NCBI GenBank assembly: GCA_019058445.1
Contig: JAHPZA010000003.1
Span: 292,819 to 356,818, forward strand
DNA: 64,000 bases
Source: Promethearchaeota archaeon
GTDB taxonomy: Archaea > Asgardarchaeota > Lokiarchaeia > Sigyniarchaeales > SOKP01
Reading direction: 5' to 3'
Below are positions 18,349 through 27,931 of the stretch, one piece after another (the first letter of the stretch is position 1; each line of letters opens with the position of its first letter). Below the pieces are notes generated by a model. The model was not told the origin of the DNA. It saw only the letters and a program-made list of their open reading frames with translations, and made no database searches. The translations under genes were made by a program, and so were the position numbers.

Positions 18349-19743
18349 TTATAATTTCATTTCAATTAATTTTGCCTTGTTTTGTTTAACCTTATCTGGT
18401 GTTATGTCATAGAATTTCCAAAAGATTAAGACTCCAATACCTATATATATGGCTGGTAAAAGTCCAAAGTGTAATTGAATTCCAAATAAGGCACTCTCAG
18501 GTTGTGTAGCAGCGCCCTCCACGAACCCTGTAAGCGTATGTACGAGAGCTAGTGTTACTGCTTGAATTACTCTTGCTAAATTGAGGAAAAATTGACGAAA
18601 TCCTCCATATGTAGATTCTCTTCGCTTTTCGGACATAACTACGGATTCATCAATCACATCGCTAAAAACTGGTGTTATCATAACCCAAAAACCTCCAAAT
18701 GCAAGACCGTACAAGAAGAGCACTATCAAATCACCGGTTAAATTCGTCATAAAGGTTAAAGGAGCTGCAGTTATTGCCATAAGAGTAGCACTGTAGATCC
18801 AGGTTTTTCGATTATCTTGAGTCTTATTTGTCCATCTGATCCATAATGGAAGTGAGATTAATCCTCCAAAAAAAAATGCTAATATAAGAAAAGTTACAAC
18901 CTCCGGGTCTACGTTTAAGATAAATCTAGTATGGTAATATACTGAAGCCAGCATTAACTGAACCATTGCCTGATATAAAATATATAATAATAGATATGCC
19001 AGATAATTTTTATGTGATAAAACAAATTTTACTGATTTAAAAAAGGATTCTCTCTCCTGTTTCTCATAACTAACCAGAAAATGTTCTACTGTTTCTTTAT
19101 CATCAGTTATACCGGCATACATAAGAAACCAGACACCAACACTAATTCCTACGCATACCCACGCCATTATTGCATAAGAGCTAATATTTCCAAAATCTAT
19201 AATCATTGGGGGGACTACAAATGACAAAATTACTCCAATAAAACCAAAATATACTTCAAAAGTAGATAGTATCCTACGCTCTCCCTGGTCTCTGTATTTG
19301 TCTGGGCCAAGAGCCCAATAATTCACCGTAAAAAAAGATTCGACGGTATCAAATAAACATGTAGAAAAAACAAGCCAACCAAATAAACCCAATTGAGAAT
19401 TTTGAACAAAATTTGGCGGAGAAAACACAAGTAGAAAACAGAATATCATTGGAATGAAGAAAACAGCGATAAATGGAAATCTGCGTCCCCATTTTTTAGT
19501 CCATCTGAAAGGACGATCGGTCAAATATCCGACTACGGGATCATTAAATGCATCGTAAACAGCATAAATAGCTACCCCGAGTCCAGCCAATAATGAGTTT
19601 AATCCAAGTTCTGCTTCATAGAAGAAAAAAATCAGAATACTAAGCACACCCTGAATTAATTCAATTGCTATGCTTGCCGTATTAAACGAAGCCATATTTT
19701 TTTTAGAATGTAATATTATTGGTGCTTCTTTTCTTTCACTCAT
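18349..19743 (-). CDS. GPH-family sugar:cation symporter
   Basis: This 464-residue, 12-helix carrier has the motif NDPVVGYLTDRPFRWTKKWG and the C-terminal block HTLTGFVEGAATQP. RPFRWTKK replaces the RPFKFTKK of the other members, and this change is shared only with the gene at 19958, its closest relative. The start MSERKEAPIILHSKK fits the paralogs. It has its own promoter-like element at 19812-19826. Uptake of a glycoside or sugar is inferred from the family. Confidence 0.88.
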   Translation of the reverse strand: MSERKEAPIILHSKKNMASFNTASIAIELIQGVLSILIFFFYEAELGLNSLLAGLGVAIYAVYDAFNDPVVGYLTDRPFRWTKKWGRRFPFIAVFFIPMIFCFLLVFSPPNFVQNSQLGLFGWLVFSTCLFDTVESFFTVNYWALGPDKYRDQGERRILSTFEVYFGFIGVILSFVVPPMIIDFGNISSYAIMAWVCVGISVGVWFLMYAGITDDKETVEHFLVSYEKQERESFFKSVKFVLSHKNYLAYLLLYILYQAMVQLMLASVYYHTRFILNVDPEVVTFLILAFFFGGLISLPLWIRWTNKTQDNRKTWIYSATLMAITAAPLTFMTNLTGDLIVLFLYGLAFGGFWVMITPVFSDVIDESVVMSEKRRESTYGGFRQFFLNLARVIQAVTLALVHTLTGFVEGAATQPESALFGIQLHFGLLPAIYIGIGVLIFWKFYDITPDKVKQNKAKLIEMKL

Positions 19744-19811
19744 TTTCTAATACCTCTTATAGGTTTTTCCTATTTTTTTCATTAAATTTGTTATTTTCTA
19801 GTTTATTTTTC

Positions 19812-19826
19812 AGATAAATAAATATT
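19812..19826 (-). promoter_or_regulatory. Conserved upstream element, likely promoter, of gene 18349-19743
   Basis: The 15-nt block AATATTTATTTATCT (minus strand) is identical at 21418-21432 before the paralog. It lies 69 nt upstream of the start here and 66 nt there, close to the TATA spacing of the plus-strand transporters. Confidence 0.45.
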
Positions 19827-19957
19827 TATAACTAACTCCTTTTTTTCAGAAAATCTTGTATAGTTAAACTTGTATAACATTGCAAAATTTAAGGTTTTAT
19901 TAAATGAAATGATTCGAAATGAAAAAAGGAAAAAAAAGAGGAATTAATTAATTTCTT

Positions 19958-21352
19958 TTATAATTTTTTCTCGATTAATTTTGCCTTGTTTTCTTGTACT
20001 TTGCTTGGCGTTAAATCATAGAATTTCCAAAATATTAATACCCCAATGGCAAGGTAAATTGCAGGAATAAGACCAAAATGTAATTGGATGCCAAATACTG
20101 CCAAAGGAGACTGTTTGCTGGCACCTTCCACAAAACCTGTAAGTTCATGTACAAAGGCCAAGGTTAGTGCTTGTATCACTCTCGCTAAATTGACGAAGAA
20201 TTGGCGAAGACCCCCATAGGTGGATTCTTTTCTTCGTTCAGAATTCACTACTGACTCATCAATAACATCACTATATGTGGGCGTAATCATTATCCAAAAA
20301 CCTCCGAATGCCAGCCCCCATAGAAAAAGAATAACCAAATCAGCAATTAAACTTGCCATAAAGGTTAAAGGTGCGGCAAATATCACCATAAAAGTAGCAG
20401 AAAGTAACCAAGTTTTTCTATTATCTTGTGTTTTTTCAGTATACTTTTTCCAGAATGGAATTGAGATTAATGAACCAAGAAATAATGTCAAAATTAGAAG
20501 TGTTACTACTTCTTCTTGTTCCTTTATGACAAATCTGGTATGATAAAACACAGAGGCTTGCATTAACTGTATCATCGCCTGATATAAAATATATAAAATT
20601 AGAAATGCTATGTAGTTCTTATGGGTGACAACTGATTTTAAAGACTTAAAAAAGGGTTCCCTTTCTTGGTTTTCAGCATTTGCCAAGTAATTATCAACTG
20701 TTTCTTGGTCATCTCTTATGCCAGGTAGCATAACAAACCAAACTATAGAACTAATTGCAACGCAAATCCAAGCCATTAGGGCGTAAGAACTGATATCTCC
20801 AAAATTAATTATCATGGGAGGAATAACAAAGGATAATATTACACCAATGAATCCTAAGTAAACTGTAAAAGATGACGCAGTCCTACGCTCTTCTTGGTCT
20901 CTAAATTTATCTGGTGCTATACTCCAGTAATTCACAGTGAAAAAAGACTCAACTGTATCAAAAAGACATGTTGAAAACACTAGCCAACCAAAAATACCCA
21001 TTTGGGACCCTTGAATTGCTGTTGGGGGAGAAAAAACTAGTAAAAAGCAGAGAAGCATTGGTATAAAAAATATAGCAACGAATGGAAATCTTCTTCCCCA
21101 TTTTTTTGTCCACCTAAATGGACGGTCAGTTAACCATCCTATGAGAGGATCATTAAACGCATCATACACGGCATAAATTAAAATACCCATACCAGCGAGA
21201 AATGAACTCAATCCAAGTTCGGTTTCATAAAAGAAAAAAATCAATATACTTAGAACTCCTTGAATCAATTCTATAGCTATACTTGCTGAAGTCATGGAAG
21301 CCATAATCTTCTTAGAATGTTTTATTGCTGGTACTCCCTTAATTTCACTCAC
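19958..21352 (-). CDS. GPH-family sugar:cation symporter
   Basis: This is a 464-residue close paralog of the carrier at 18349. It has NDPLIGWLTDRPFRWTKKWG after helix II and HELTGFVEGASKQS near the C-terminus. The two genes are in tandem with 214 nt between, and each has its own promoter-like block, so they are a duplication rather than an operon. The gene is divergent from the sulfatase at 21547, so both may share a control region. This neighbour is the best hint of its cargo, perhaps a sulfated sugar, but that is only inference. Confidence 0.88.
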   Translation of the reverse strand: MSEIKGVPAIKHSKKIMASMTSASIAIELIQGVLSILIFFFYETELGLSSFLAGMGILIYAVYDAFNDPLIGWLTDRPFRWTKKWGRRFPFVAIFFIPMLLCFLLVFSPPTAIQGSQMGIFGWLVFSTCLFDTVESFFTVNYWSIAPDKFRDQEERRTASSFTVYLGFIGVILSFVIPPMIINFGDISSYALMAWICVAISSIVWFVMLPGIRDDQETVDNYLANAENQEREPFFKSLKSVVTHKNYIAFLILYILYQAMIQLMQASVFYHTRFVIKEQEEVVTLLILTLFLGSLISIPFWKKYTEKTQDNRKTWLLSATFMVIFAAPLTFMASLIADLVILFLWGLAFGGFWIMITPTYSDVIDESVVNSERRKESTYGGLRQFFVNLARVIQALTLAFVHELTGFVEGASKQSPLAVFGIQLHFGLIPAIYLAIGVLIFWKFYDLTPSKVQENKAKLIEKKL

Positions 21353-21417
21353 TCTTGAATACCTCTAAATAACTTTTTGTTTTTTTTATAAATTTATTAT
21401 TTTATATCTTGCTTTGT

Positions 21418-21432
21418 AGATAAATAAATATT
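21418..21432 (-). promoter_or_regulatory. Conserved upstream element, likely promoter, of gene 19958-21352
   Basis: Same 15-nt block as at 19812-19826, 66 nt before the start at 21352. It lies in the divergent region shared with the sulfatase gene. Confidence 0.45.
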
Positions 21433-21546
21433 TTGAACTTAGAGCTATTTTTAAGAAATTGTATAAAATTTAGCTTTTCTAATTTTTTAGAATTTCATTT
21501 TTGGATATATGAAATTTTTAATATTTACGCTATATTTTCAATTCAC

Positions 21547-22896
21547 ATGAGTAAAAAACCTAACATCGTATCATTTATAACTCACGATCAGGGTCAATTT
21601 ATCGGGTGTTATAATACACCTCAAATACCTAATTCGTTAAATACCCCAAATCTGGATAAATTAGCCTCAAAGGGCGTAAGATTTACAAATTATTTTTGTA
21701 CAGCTCCTCAATGTAGTCCTAGTCGAGGAAGTATTCAAACATCATTATATCCTCATCAGAATGGATTGATGGGACTTGTCAATAGAGGATGGACATTGCC
21801 ACTTGAAAATAAGACGATACCAATGTATTTGAAAGAAAATGGATATTCCACTCATTTAATAGGGTTACAACATGAAAGTCTAAAACCATCTGATTTAGGA
21901 TACGATACTCTTAGTGAGAGATTTTTTCATAAAGATCTCGAAATTGATTTTATGTATAATTGTAAATTAGTAGAAAACGAGTGTTTAAAGTTTTTTCAAA
22001 AACATAAAGAAGATGATTATCCATTTTATTTAAATATTGGAGTAGAAGAAGTTCATAGACCTTTCAAAAGTTGGGGAGACCCCGTAGATCCAAAATCCGT
22101 CGAAGTTCCTCCTTTTTTACCTGACAATGAAATTTTTAAAAAAGAACTTGCAGATTATTACGGAGCAATACATAGTGTTGATATTACAATTGGAAAAATT
22201 ATTAAGATGTTGGAAGAGATAGATTTACAAAAAAATACGCTCTTTATTTTTACAACTGATCATGGAAGTCCCTTCCCAAGAGCAAAAGCTACGTTATATG
22301 ACCCTGGAATTAAAACAAGTCTTATAATGTACCAACCAGATTCAGAATTATTTGAGGGAGGAAAAGTATTTGATAGTCTCCTAAGTAATCTTGATTACCT
22401 TCCAACCTTACTTGATTTCATTGGAGCAAAAGTTCCTGCGGAAATTGAAGGTAAGAGTTTTCTACCTATATTAAAAGGAGAAAAAGAGCAAGTGAGGATA
22501 GAAATTTATGGAGAAAAAACATATCATGATATTTACGACCCAATGCGTGGAATTAGAACTCATAATTATAAATACATCAAAAATTTTGAGGATATAGATA
22601 CCCTATACGTGCTGCCATTACCTATGGCAATGGCACCATCGGGTAAGTTCTTAAAGGACAAAATTAATAAACCCAGGGCAAAAGAAGAGCTATACGACCT
22701 ACAAAAAGACCCTCATGAAAGAAATAATTTAATAAATAATCCAGAATACAAGGAAATTGCCAATAATTTACGAAAAAAGCTTAAAGATTGGATGATAAGA
22801 ACGAAAGATCCACTTCTAAAAGGAAGGGTTAAACCACAATCTCAGGAAGCCTATGATAAGGATCTAAAGAAAAGAAAGAAGTTAAAAAATCTGTAA
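21547..22896 (+). CDS. Type I sulfatase, N-sulfoglucosamine sulfohydrolase (sulfamidase)-like
   Basis: This 449-residue member of the alkaline phosphatase/sulfatase fold has the formylglycine signature CSPSR with Cys56 as the residue to be oxidised. The run TAPQCSPSRGSIQTSLYP and QNGLMGL resembles heparan N-sulfatase (SGSH) more than aryl sulfatases. TTDHGSP gives further metal ligands. The first metal motif reads THDQ instead of the usual DD. There is no signal peptide, so the substrate must be imported. ATG 21547 starts the conserved KPNIVSF strand; the longer frame from 21433 has no support. No formylglycine-generating enzyme is nearby. The threonine synthase-like gene follows after 53 nt. 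Confidence 0.8.
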   Translation: MSKKPNIVSFITHDQGQFIGCYNTPQIPNSLNTPNLDKLASKGVRFTNYFCTAPQCSPSRGSIQTSLYPHQNGLMGLVNRGWTLPLENKTIPMYLKENGYSTHLIGLQHESLKPSDLGYDTLSERFFHKDLEIDFMYNCKLVENECLKFFQKHKEDDYPFYLNIGVEEVHRPFKSWGDPVDPKSVEVPPFLPDNEIFKKELADYYGAIHSVDITIGKIIKMLEEIDLQKNTLFIFTTDHGSPFPRAKATLYDPGIKTSLIMYQPDSELFEGGKVFDSLLSNLDYLPTLLDFIGAKVPAEIEGKSFLPILKGEKEQVRIEIYGEKTYHDIYDPMRGIRTHNYKYIKNFEDIDTLYVLPLPMAMAPSGKFLKDKINKPRAKEELYDLQKDPHERNNLINNPEYKEIANNLRKKLKDWMIRTKDPLLKGRVKPQSQEAYDKDLKKRKKLKNL

Positions 22897-22949
22897 TTGT
22901 TTTGTTAAATTTTCATAAAGAATTTAAATTGACAAATTTAAGAATATCC

Positions 22950-24239
22950 ATGACAGAGAAGAAACAAAAATATATTTTTCGATGTTTAAAGTGTAATGAA
23001 AATTTCAATGAGATAAGTAGCATAATCTCTAAGTGTCCTAAATGCTCAGGTCCGCTATCTGTAGAGATGAATATAGCACTATTAAAAGAATCTATTTCAC
23101 AAGAAAAATTCTATAAGCAAAAGATTGATTCAATGTGGTCTTTTTTTCAATTTCTACCATTACTCAATGAAAAGAATATCATTTCACTTATGGAGGGAAA
23201 CACACCGACTCTTAAAAGTAATCATTTATCAGAACAATTTGGTCTTAAAAATCTATATCTAAAGCTTGATTTTCTAAATCCTACAGGGTCGTTTAAAGAT
23301 CGGCAGATTTCAATGGGAATAAGTAAAGCCATTGAATTAAACAAAACCTCAGTAATTACTATGTCATCGGGAAATGTGGGAGCTTCTGTTGCTGCATATT
23401 CTGCGAGAGCAGGTCTAAAAAATATCATACTTATCCCATCAATAGCCCCAGAAAGTAAGATTATCCAAATAAAGCAATATGGAGGAAATGTGATTAAAAT
23501 TGAGTCTGATTCTACGAAGTTTATTTCCCAAATCGTCCAAGATGCGAGTAATAAGTTTGATATGGCAAATTTGATTACAGCTGGTATATACAACCCATTC
23601 ATTAATAAGGGTGCTAAAACAATCTCATACGAGATTGCTATTCAGAGTATGCCTAAAAATCTAGAATTTCCAGATGCAATTATTATCCCCGTTGGGGGAG
23701 CTGGATTGTTAAGCGGAGTTTTTGAGGGATTTCAAGAATTATATGAGTTAGATCTAATTGAACGCATTCCAAAACTGTTTGGAATTCAACCAAAAGGATG
23801 TGCTCCTTTTGTAAGAGCAATTGAAGAAAAACTTACGCCAGAATATTTATTTCAAAATCCTTGGAAGGATATTAATACTATTAGTACTGCGCTTGCCGAT
23901 GATATTCCATTAGATTGTTATACCGGGATTCCCGCGATCAAGCATTCCGGAGGAAATGCAATAGCCGTATCAGATGAGGAAACTTTGGTTGCTGGAAAAC
24001 AATTAAGTAATTTAGAAGGTATGTTTGCAGAGCCTTCTAGTTGCACGACTATTGCTGCAATTCCAAAATTATTGGAAAAGAATTTGATTCAAGCAGATGA
24101 AAATATTTATTGTCTAATAACTGGAAGCGGATTTAAGGATATCAAATCCATTGAACCGATGCTCCCGAAGTCGATAAAGGTTAAAAAAGATTTCGATTGG
24201 GAAGCCTTATTCGATAAGATATTAAAAAATAAGATCTAA
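22950..24239 (+). CDS. Threonine synthase-like PLP enzyme
   Basis: The 429-residue protein begins with a zinc-ribbon (CLKC at about 12-15, CPKC at about 31-34) common in archaeal threonine synthases. It has the PLP lysine motif GSFKDRQ, the phosphate/cofactor loop SSGNVGASVAAYSARAG and the glycine-rich IPVGGAGLLSG. Threonine synthase turns O-phosphohomoserine into threonine. Related fold-type II enzymes such as cysteate synthase or threonine dehydratase cannot be excluded by eye. ATG 22950 (MTEKKQ) is preferred over 22902. It is downstream of the sulfatase and convergent with the deacetylase fusion gene. Confidence 0.75.
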   Translation: MTEKKQKYIFRCLKCNENFNEISSIISKCPKCSGPLSVEMNIALLKESISQEKFYKQKIDSMWSFFQFLPLLNEKNIISLMEGNTPTLKSNHLSEQFGLKNLYLKLDFLNPTGSFKDRQISMGISKAIELNKTSVITMSSGNVGASVAAYSARAGLKNIILIPSIAPESKIIQIKQYGGNVIKIESDSTKFISQIVQDASNKFDMANLITAGIYNPFINKGAKTISYEIAIQSMPKNLEFPDAIIIPVGGAGLLSGVFEGFQELYELDLIERIPKLFGIQPKGCAPFVRAIEEKLTPEYLFQNPWKDINTISTALADDIPLDCYTGIPAIKHSGGNAIAVSDEETLVAGKQLSNLEGMFAEPSSCTTIAAIPKLLEKNLIQADENIYCLITGSGFKDIKSIEPMLPKSIKVKKDFDWEALFDKILKNKI

Positions 24240-24254
24240 CAAGATAAAAAAAAA

Positions 24255-26231
24255 TTAATCAGAAGCAAGATCTGCTAAAAATCCTGCATCAATTTTATTA
24301 TATTCTTCTGCATACTTTACTCCATATTTTTTCCCTGTTTCCCCATAAACATATTTAACTAGCAAATTCACTCTAATTGCATTTGGGACGTCTTCCTCCA
24401 GTAATTCCACGTATAATCTGTTAGCTCGTGCTAATAACAGGTTCTGATGGAACCAATTTTTAAGGACTGTTTTATGTTCACTAATAGCTTGGATTTTATC
24501 ATCTATGAAGTCTGTAATATCCACATGAAAGTTTATGACAGTGGGATTTCTCGCAAATAGATATCTCTCTCCAGGCAAATGAATTTCTAATCCTTCCTCA
24601 AAATGTTCAGGATAGCATAAATCAAACGAGCTCTGCCAGCACGCCTCGTTAACTGCCTGTGCAGTTATGATATGATCCATGTTTTCTTCATCAGTTCCGT
24701 TTAAATCAAATGAAACTACAATATCGGGTTTATATTTTCGTATCAGATAAATTAATCTTTTCCGTAATTCCATATAATCCACTCCAACTAATGTATCAGT
24801 TGGATAATCCATATGGACTATTTCCTCTGCCCCCAATCTTTTATATGCCCGCTCGACTTCTTTTCGATTTCTTTTATATCCTTGTTCAGCAGTAATTCCT
24901 ACACAATCCCAATAATCGTCCGTAATTCGGATACATATCAATTTATTTCCCTCAGCTGAAAGTTTTTTAAGAGTCCCTCCAGCCCATATCGTAAGATCGT
25001 CAGCATGTGTTCCAAAAGCTACTACAGTTTTATACACAAATAAATCTCGAACTGTTCTCCTCACTACCTCAGCAGCTTCCTTACCAATTGATTCTGTTTC
25101 ATGTCCGATAAACTTACCATCAACAATGTCATCGACCCAAACTTGAGGTTTCAAACTAAATTGATCTAAGGGAATAAAATACCCAATAGAATCATTAGAA
25201 TTAGAAATAAACATTATCTCTTTTTCTGAGTTATTATTAAGAATTTTGGTAAATAAACCTGGAAAAGGTTCACCAGGTACATGTACAATATGTAAATTTC
25301 CAATCCGGACTTTACTAATAGTACTTATCGCGTTATTGTCTTCTTTGAGTTCTCTTTCAAAAATCCCAATTGCAAATAAAAATTGAAAATCTGGATTCTC
25401 AAGCTTCATATCAACTCTTCGATGTCTTATCTCAATCGGGGATACTTCCAATTTTACTGCTTTAGGAAAGATATTTTGAATCTCTGAAAACACATCTTTT
25501 GCAAATAATTCCATTTTTTCGTATCCTGCTTCACAATATATTGGTGATTGTGAACCACATAAACCCATTCCAAATAATGAGATTCCTCCGAATTCTTTTT
25601 CTATCATATCACACACAATTCCGGGATAATCCGCTGAGATAGATACATTTTCTCTAGTTGTTATCTCTGGTTGGGCGGCATATGTCCATAAACTGCCAAT
25701 TACTTTATTATTTGATACAAATTTTACAACTTTTAGATCTCCATTTATATCATCTTTTATTCGGTAATTTTCTACAAGCTTTTCTAAGTTTGATTTTGTC
25801 AAGTAGAGCTCAGCATCTTCAAGGTTTTGTTCAGCTTCTATTACTGCTTGGACTATGCTCTCAATTAAAAAAAATTGGTATTTCTTATTAATTCCATTCA
25901 CTCCTATAAGGGGGCCCCATAAACCCATTGTATCAGGTCCTGCATGAGTGTGGGTGGCCCAGACATAAATTTGTCTTTCTTTATAATCATAAGCAGATAA
26001 TCTATCGCGGACTCTATCTATAAAATCTGCCATTAAACCAATACATTCTACTGATACTAATACGATCTTGGTAGTTCCATCTGATAAAACCATTGCCCGA
26101 GCATAGATGGGATCATGAACATCTTTAATTTTAGGAGCCATCATTGTCAAATATCCCGCGATATAACAATCTCCGATATCGGGTGGAGGAACGATATTTC
26201 TTTTTGATGTTCCACATTTCAATACGGTCAT
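24255..26231 (-). CDS. Fusion of neutral ceramidase-like domain and PIG-L/LmbE-type deacetylase
   Basis: The 658-residue protein joins two hydrolase domains. Residues 1 to about 385 resemble the N-terminal domain of neutral/alkaline ceramidases, with KCGTSKRNIVPP, DPIYARAMVLSDG and THTHAGPDTMG (metal-binding His pair). Residues about 395-600 are a PIG-L/LmbE zinc deacetylase, with FGTHADDLTIWAGGTL in place of the usual AHPDDE box and ENMDHIITAQAV giving the distal His. Such deacetylases act on N-acetylglucosaminyl groups. A cytosolic amidase acting on N-acyl aminosugars is a reasonable guess. The E-to-T change after the DD pair is notable. The start is ATG 26231. Confidence 0.75.
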   Translation of the reverse strand: MTVLKCGTSKRNIVPPPDIGDCYIAGYLTMMAPKIKDVHDPIYARAMVLSDGTTKIVLVSVECIGLMADFIDRVRDRLSAYDYKERQIYVWATHTHAGPDTMGLWGPLIGVNGINKKYQFFLIESIVQAVIEAEQNLEDAELYLTKSNLEKLVENYRIKDDINGDLKVVKFVSNNKVIGSLWTYAAQPEITTRENVSISADYPGIVCDMIEKEFGGISLFGMGLCGSQSPIYCEAGYEKMELFAKDVFSEIQNIFPKAVKLEVSPIEIRHRRVDMKLENPDFQFLFAIGIFERELKEDNNAISTISKVRIGNLHIVHVPGEPFPGLFTKILNNNSEKEIMFISNSNDSIGYFIPLDQFSLKPQVWVDDIVDGKFIGHETESIGKEAAEVVRRTVRDLFVYKTVVAFGTHADDLTIWAGGTLKKLSAEGNKLICIRITDDYWDCVGITAEQGYKRNRKEVERAYKRLGAEEIVHMDYPTDTLVGVDYMELRKRLIYLIRKYKPDIVVSFDLNGTDEENMDHIITAQAVNEACWQSSFDLCYPEHFEEGLEIHLPGERYLFARNPTVINFHVDITDFIDDKIQAISEHKTVLKNWFHQNLLLARANRLYVELLEEDVPNAIRVNLLVKYVYGETGKKYGVKYAEEYNKIDAGFLADLASD

Positions 26232-26388
26232 AACTTATTCTTTCCTTTAGTTATTTAGTTCTATATTATGATAGTGTAATTATTGTAACATATTTGAATT
26301 CTATTATTTAATACTATTAATTTCAAGTTTAGGAGATAATGATAAAGAAAGAAAATAAAAAAAGGAAGAAATTAGAATAGAATCTAAT

Positions 26389-27774
26389 TTATAATTGTTT
26401 TTGCTTTAAAAGTTCTGAATTTTCTTCAACTTTGGCTTTATCTAATTTATATGCTTTCCATATGAGTAAAAATGCTAGGAAGTAAAAGGCCATAGGAATC
26501 CCTGCCATAAGTAGTCGAATTCCAAATTGTGCGAGTAATGTCTGAGAGTTTTGTCCAGGAACCGCACCTGCTCTATAACCTGTAAGAGGATGAATTACCG
26601 CAAATGAAACTGCTTGTATTATTATAGAAATTCTTTCAAAAAAGATCCTAATTCCAGTCAAAGCTCCTTCATTTCGTTTTCCTGTTCTCACTACTATATC
26701 ATCAACAACATCCGAAAATGTAGGATACATGAGAACCCAGAAACATCCAATACCTATTCCAATAAGAGCTATGATTATAGTAGTGCTTAGTATATCGCTC
26801 ACAAAAAATAATGGAAAAAATAAAATCGTAGTAATTAATGTTCCGTAAGTTACAGCCTTTTTATTTCCTATTTTTCGACCTATCTTAGTCCATATGGGAA
26901 CTGAAATCAAAACTGCCACAAGAAATCCTGCAGCCATTACAGTTTCAAGCTCAGGGTCTGAAGATCCTATTATATATTTGTTCCAATATGGTAGAGAAGC
27001 GAGCATCATAACAGTCATGACAGCGTGTCCTAATGCTATAAGGACGTATGCTAGGAAATTTTTATCCTTAATTCCATAACTCAAGACTTTCCAAAAAGAA
27101 TCTTTTTCTTTCTGTTCTTCTAAAATTCGTAATTGACGCTCGATTAATTCCTCATCTTCTTTCATACCCGATAGTGAAAGTATCGCCATAATAAAACCAA
27201 TAATTGACACGACTAATGCTGCGATAATAAAGGATGAGACATCGCCATAAACAATAATTAAAGGAGGGATTAAAACGCCTAAAGCTATTCCTAATACTCC
27301 CCAAGCTGTATTTTGTGCTCCAGCCCGAGTTCTTTCTGCAATTGATCGAAATTTATCTGGGAAAAGCGAGAGGTAATTTACAATAAACATAGAGTATAAA
27401 AATTCAAATAGGCAAATAGTAATCAGAAGCCATATAAACATCCCAATCTCATCAGTAAAGGGTACTGTGAAAATGAAAAGATATACCCACACAAAGGAAA
27501 GAGCACCTGCAGCGAAGAATGGAAATCTACGACCCCAACGTTTTGTAAAGCTAAATTTTTTATCAGAAATCCATCCTAACAAAGGATCATTAATCATATT
27601 CCAAATTCCGTAGATAACAAATGCTAATCCCACCCAAAAGATAGTAAGAAGTAATTCATTTTCATAGAAATCAATAACTCTTACGGTGAATGCTGCTGTG
27701 AAGAAATTATCAACAAAGCCACCAATTCCATATGAGATATATACAAATCTCGAATACTTAGACTTCTCACTCAT
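26389..27774 (-). CDS. GPH-family sugar:cation symporter, divergent member
   Basis: The 461-residue carrier has NDPLLGWISDKKFSFTKRWG where the other paralogs have NDP..GYLTDRPF.(F/W)TKKWG. Its C-terminal block reads HPLTGYRAGAVPGQ instead of LTGFVEGA, so it is the most divergent carrier of the left cluster. ATG 27774 (MSEKSKYS) is used rather than GTG 27783. It is divergently arranged with the alcohol dehydrogenase at 27932 across about 160 nt. A polyol or sugar substrate matching that dehydrogenase is possible but unproven. Confidence 0.85.
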   Translation of the reverse strand: MSEKSKYSRFVYISYGIGGFVDNFFTAAFTVRVIDFYENELLLTIFWVGLAFVIYGIWNMINDPLLGWISDKKFSFTKRWGRRFPFFAAGALSFVWVYLFIFTVPFTDEIGMFIWLLITICLFEFLYSMFIVNYLSLFPDKFRSIAERTRAGAQNTAWGVLGIALGVLIPPLIIVYGDVSSFIIAALVVSIIGFIMAILSLSGMKEDEELIERQLRILEEQKEKDSFWKVLSYGIKDKNFLAYVLIALGHAVMTVMMLASLPYWNKYIIGSSDPELETVMAAGFLVAVLISVPIWTKIGRKIGNKKAVTYGTLITTILFFPLFFVSDILSTTIIIALIGIGIGCFWVLMYPTFSDVVDDIVVRTGKRNEGALTGIRIFFERISIIIQAVSFAVIHPLTGYRAGAVPGQNSQTLLAQFGIRLLMAGIPMAFYFLAFLLIWKAYKLDKAKVEENSELLKQKQL

Positions 27775-27931
27775 TTCCAACACTTTATTTTAATTTTACA
27801 AAAAATAATATTATTTCAAAAAATATAGCTAAATGTTAATTTTTTTTTGATCTATAAATAATTAATTATCATAACTTGGAAAATAGCGATATTGAAAAAT
27901 AACAAATAGTTAAAGGTATAAAGTGATTATC

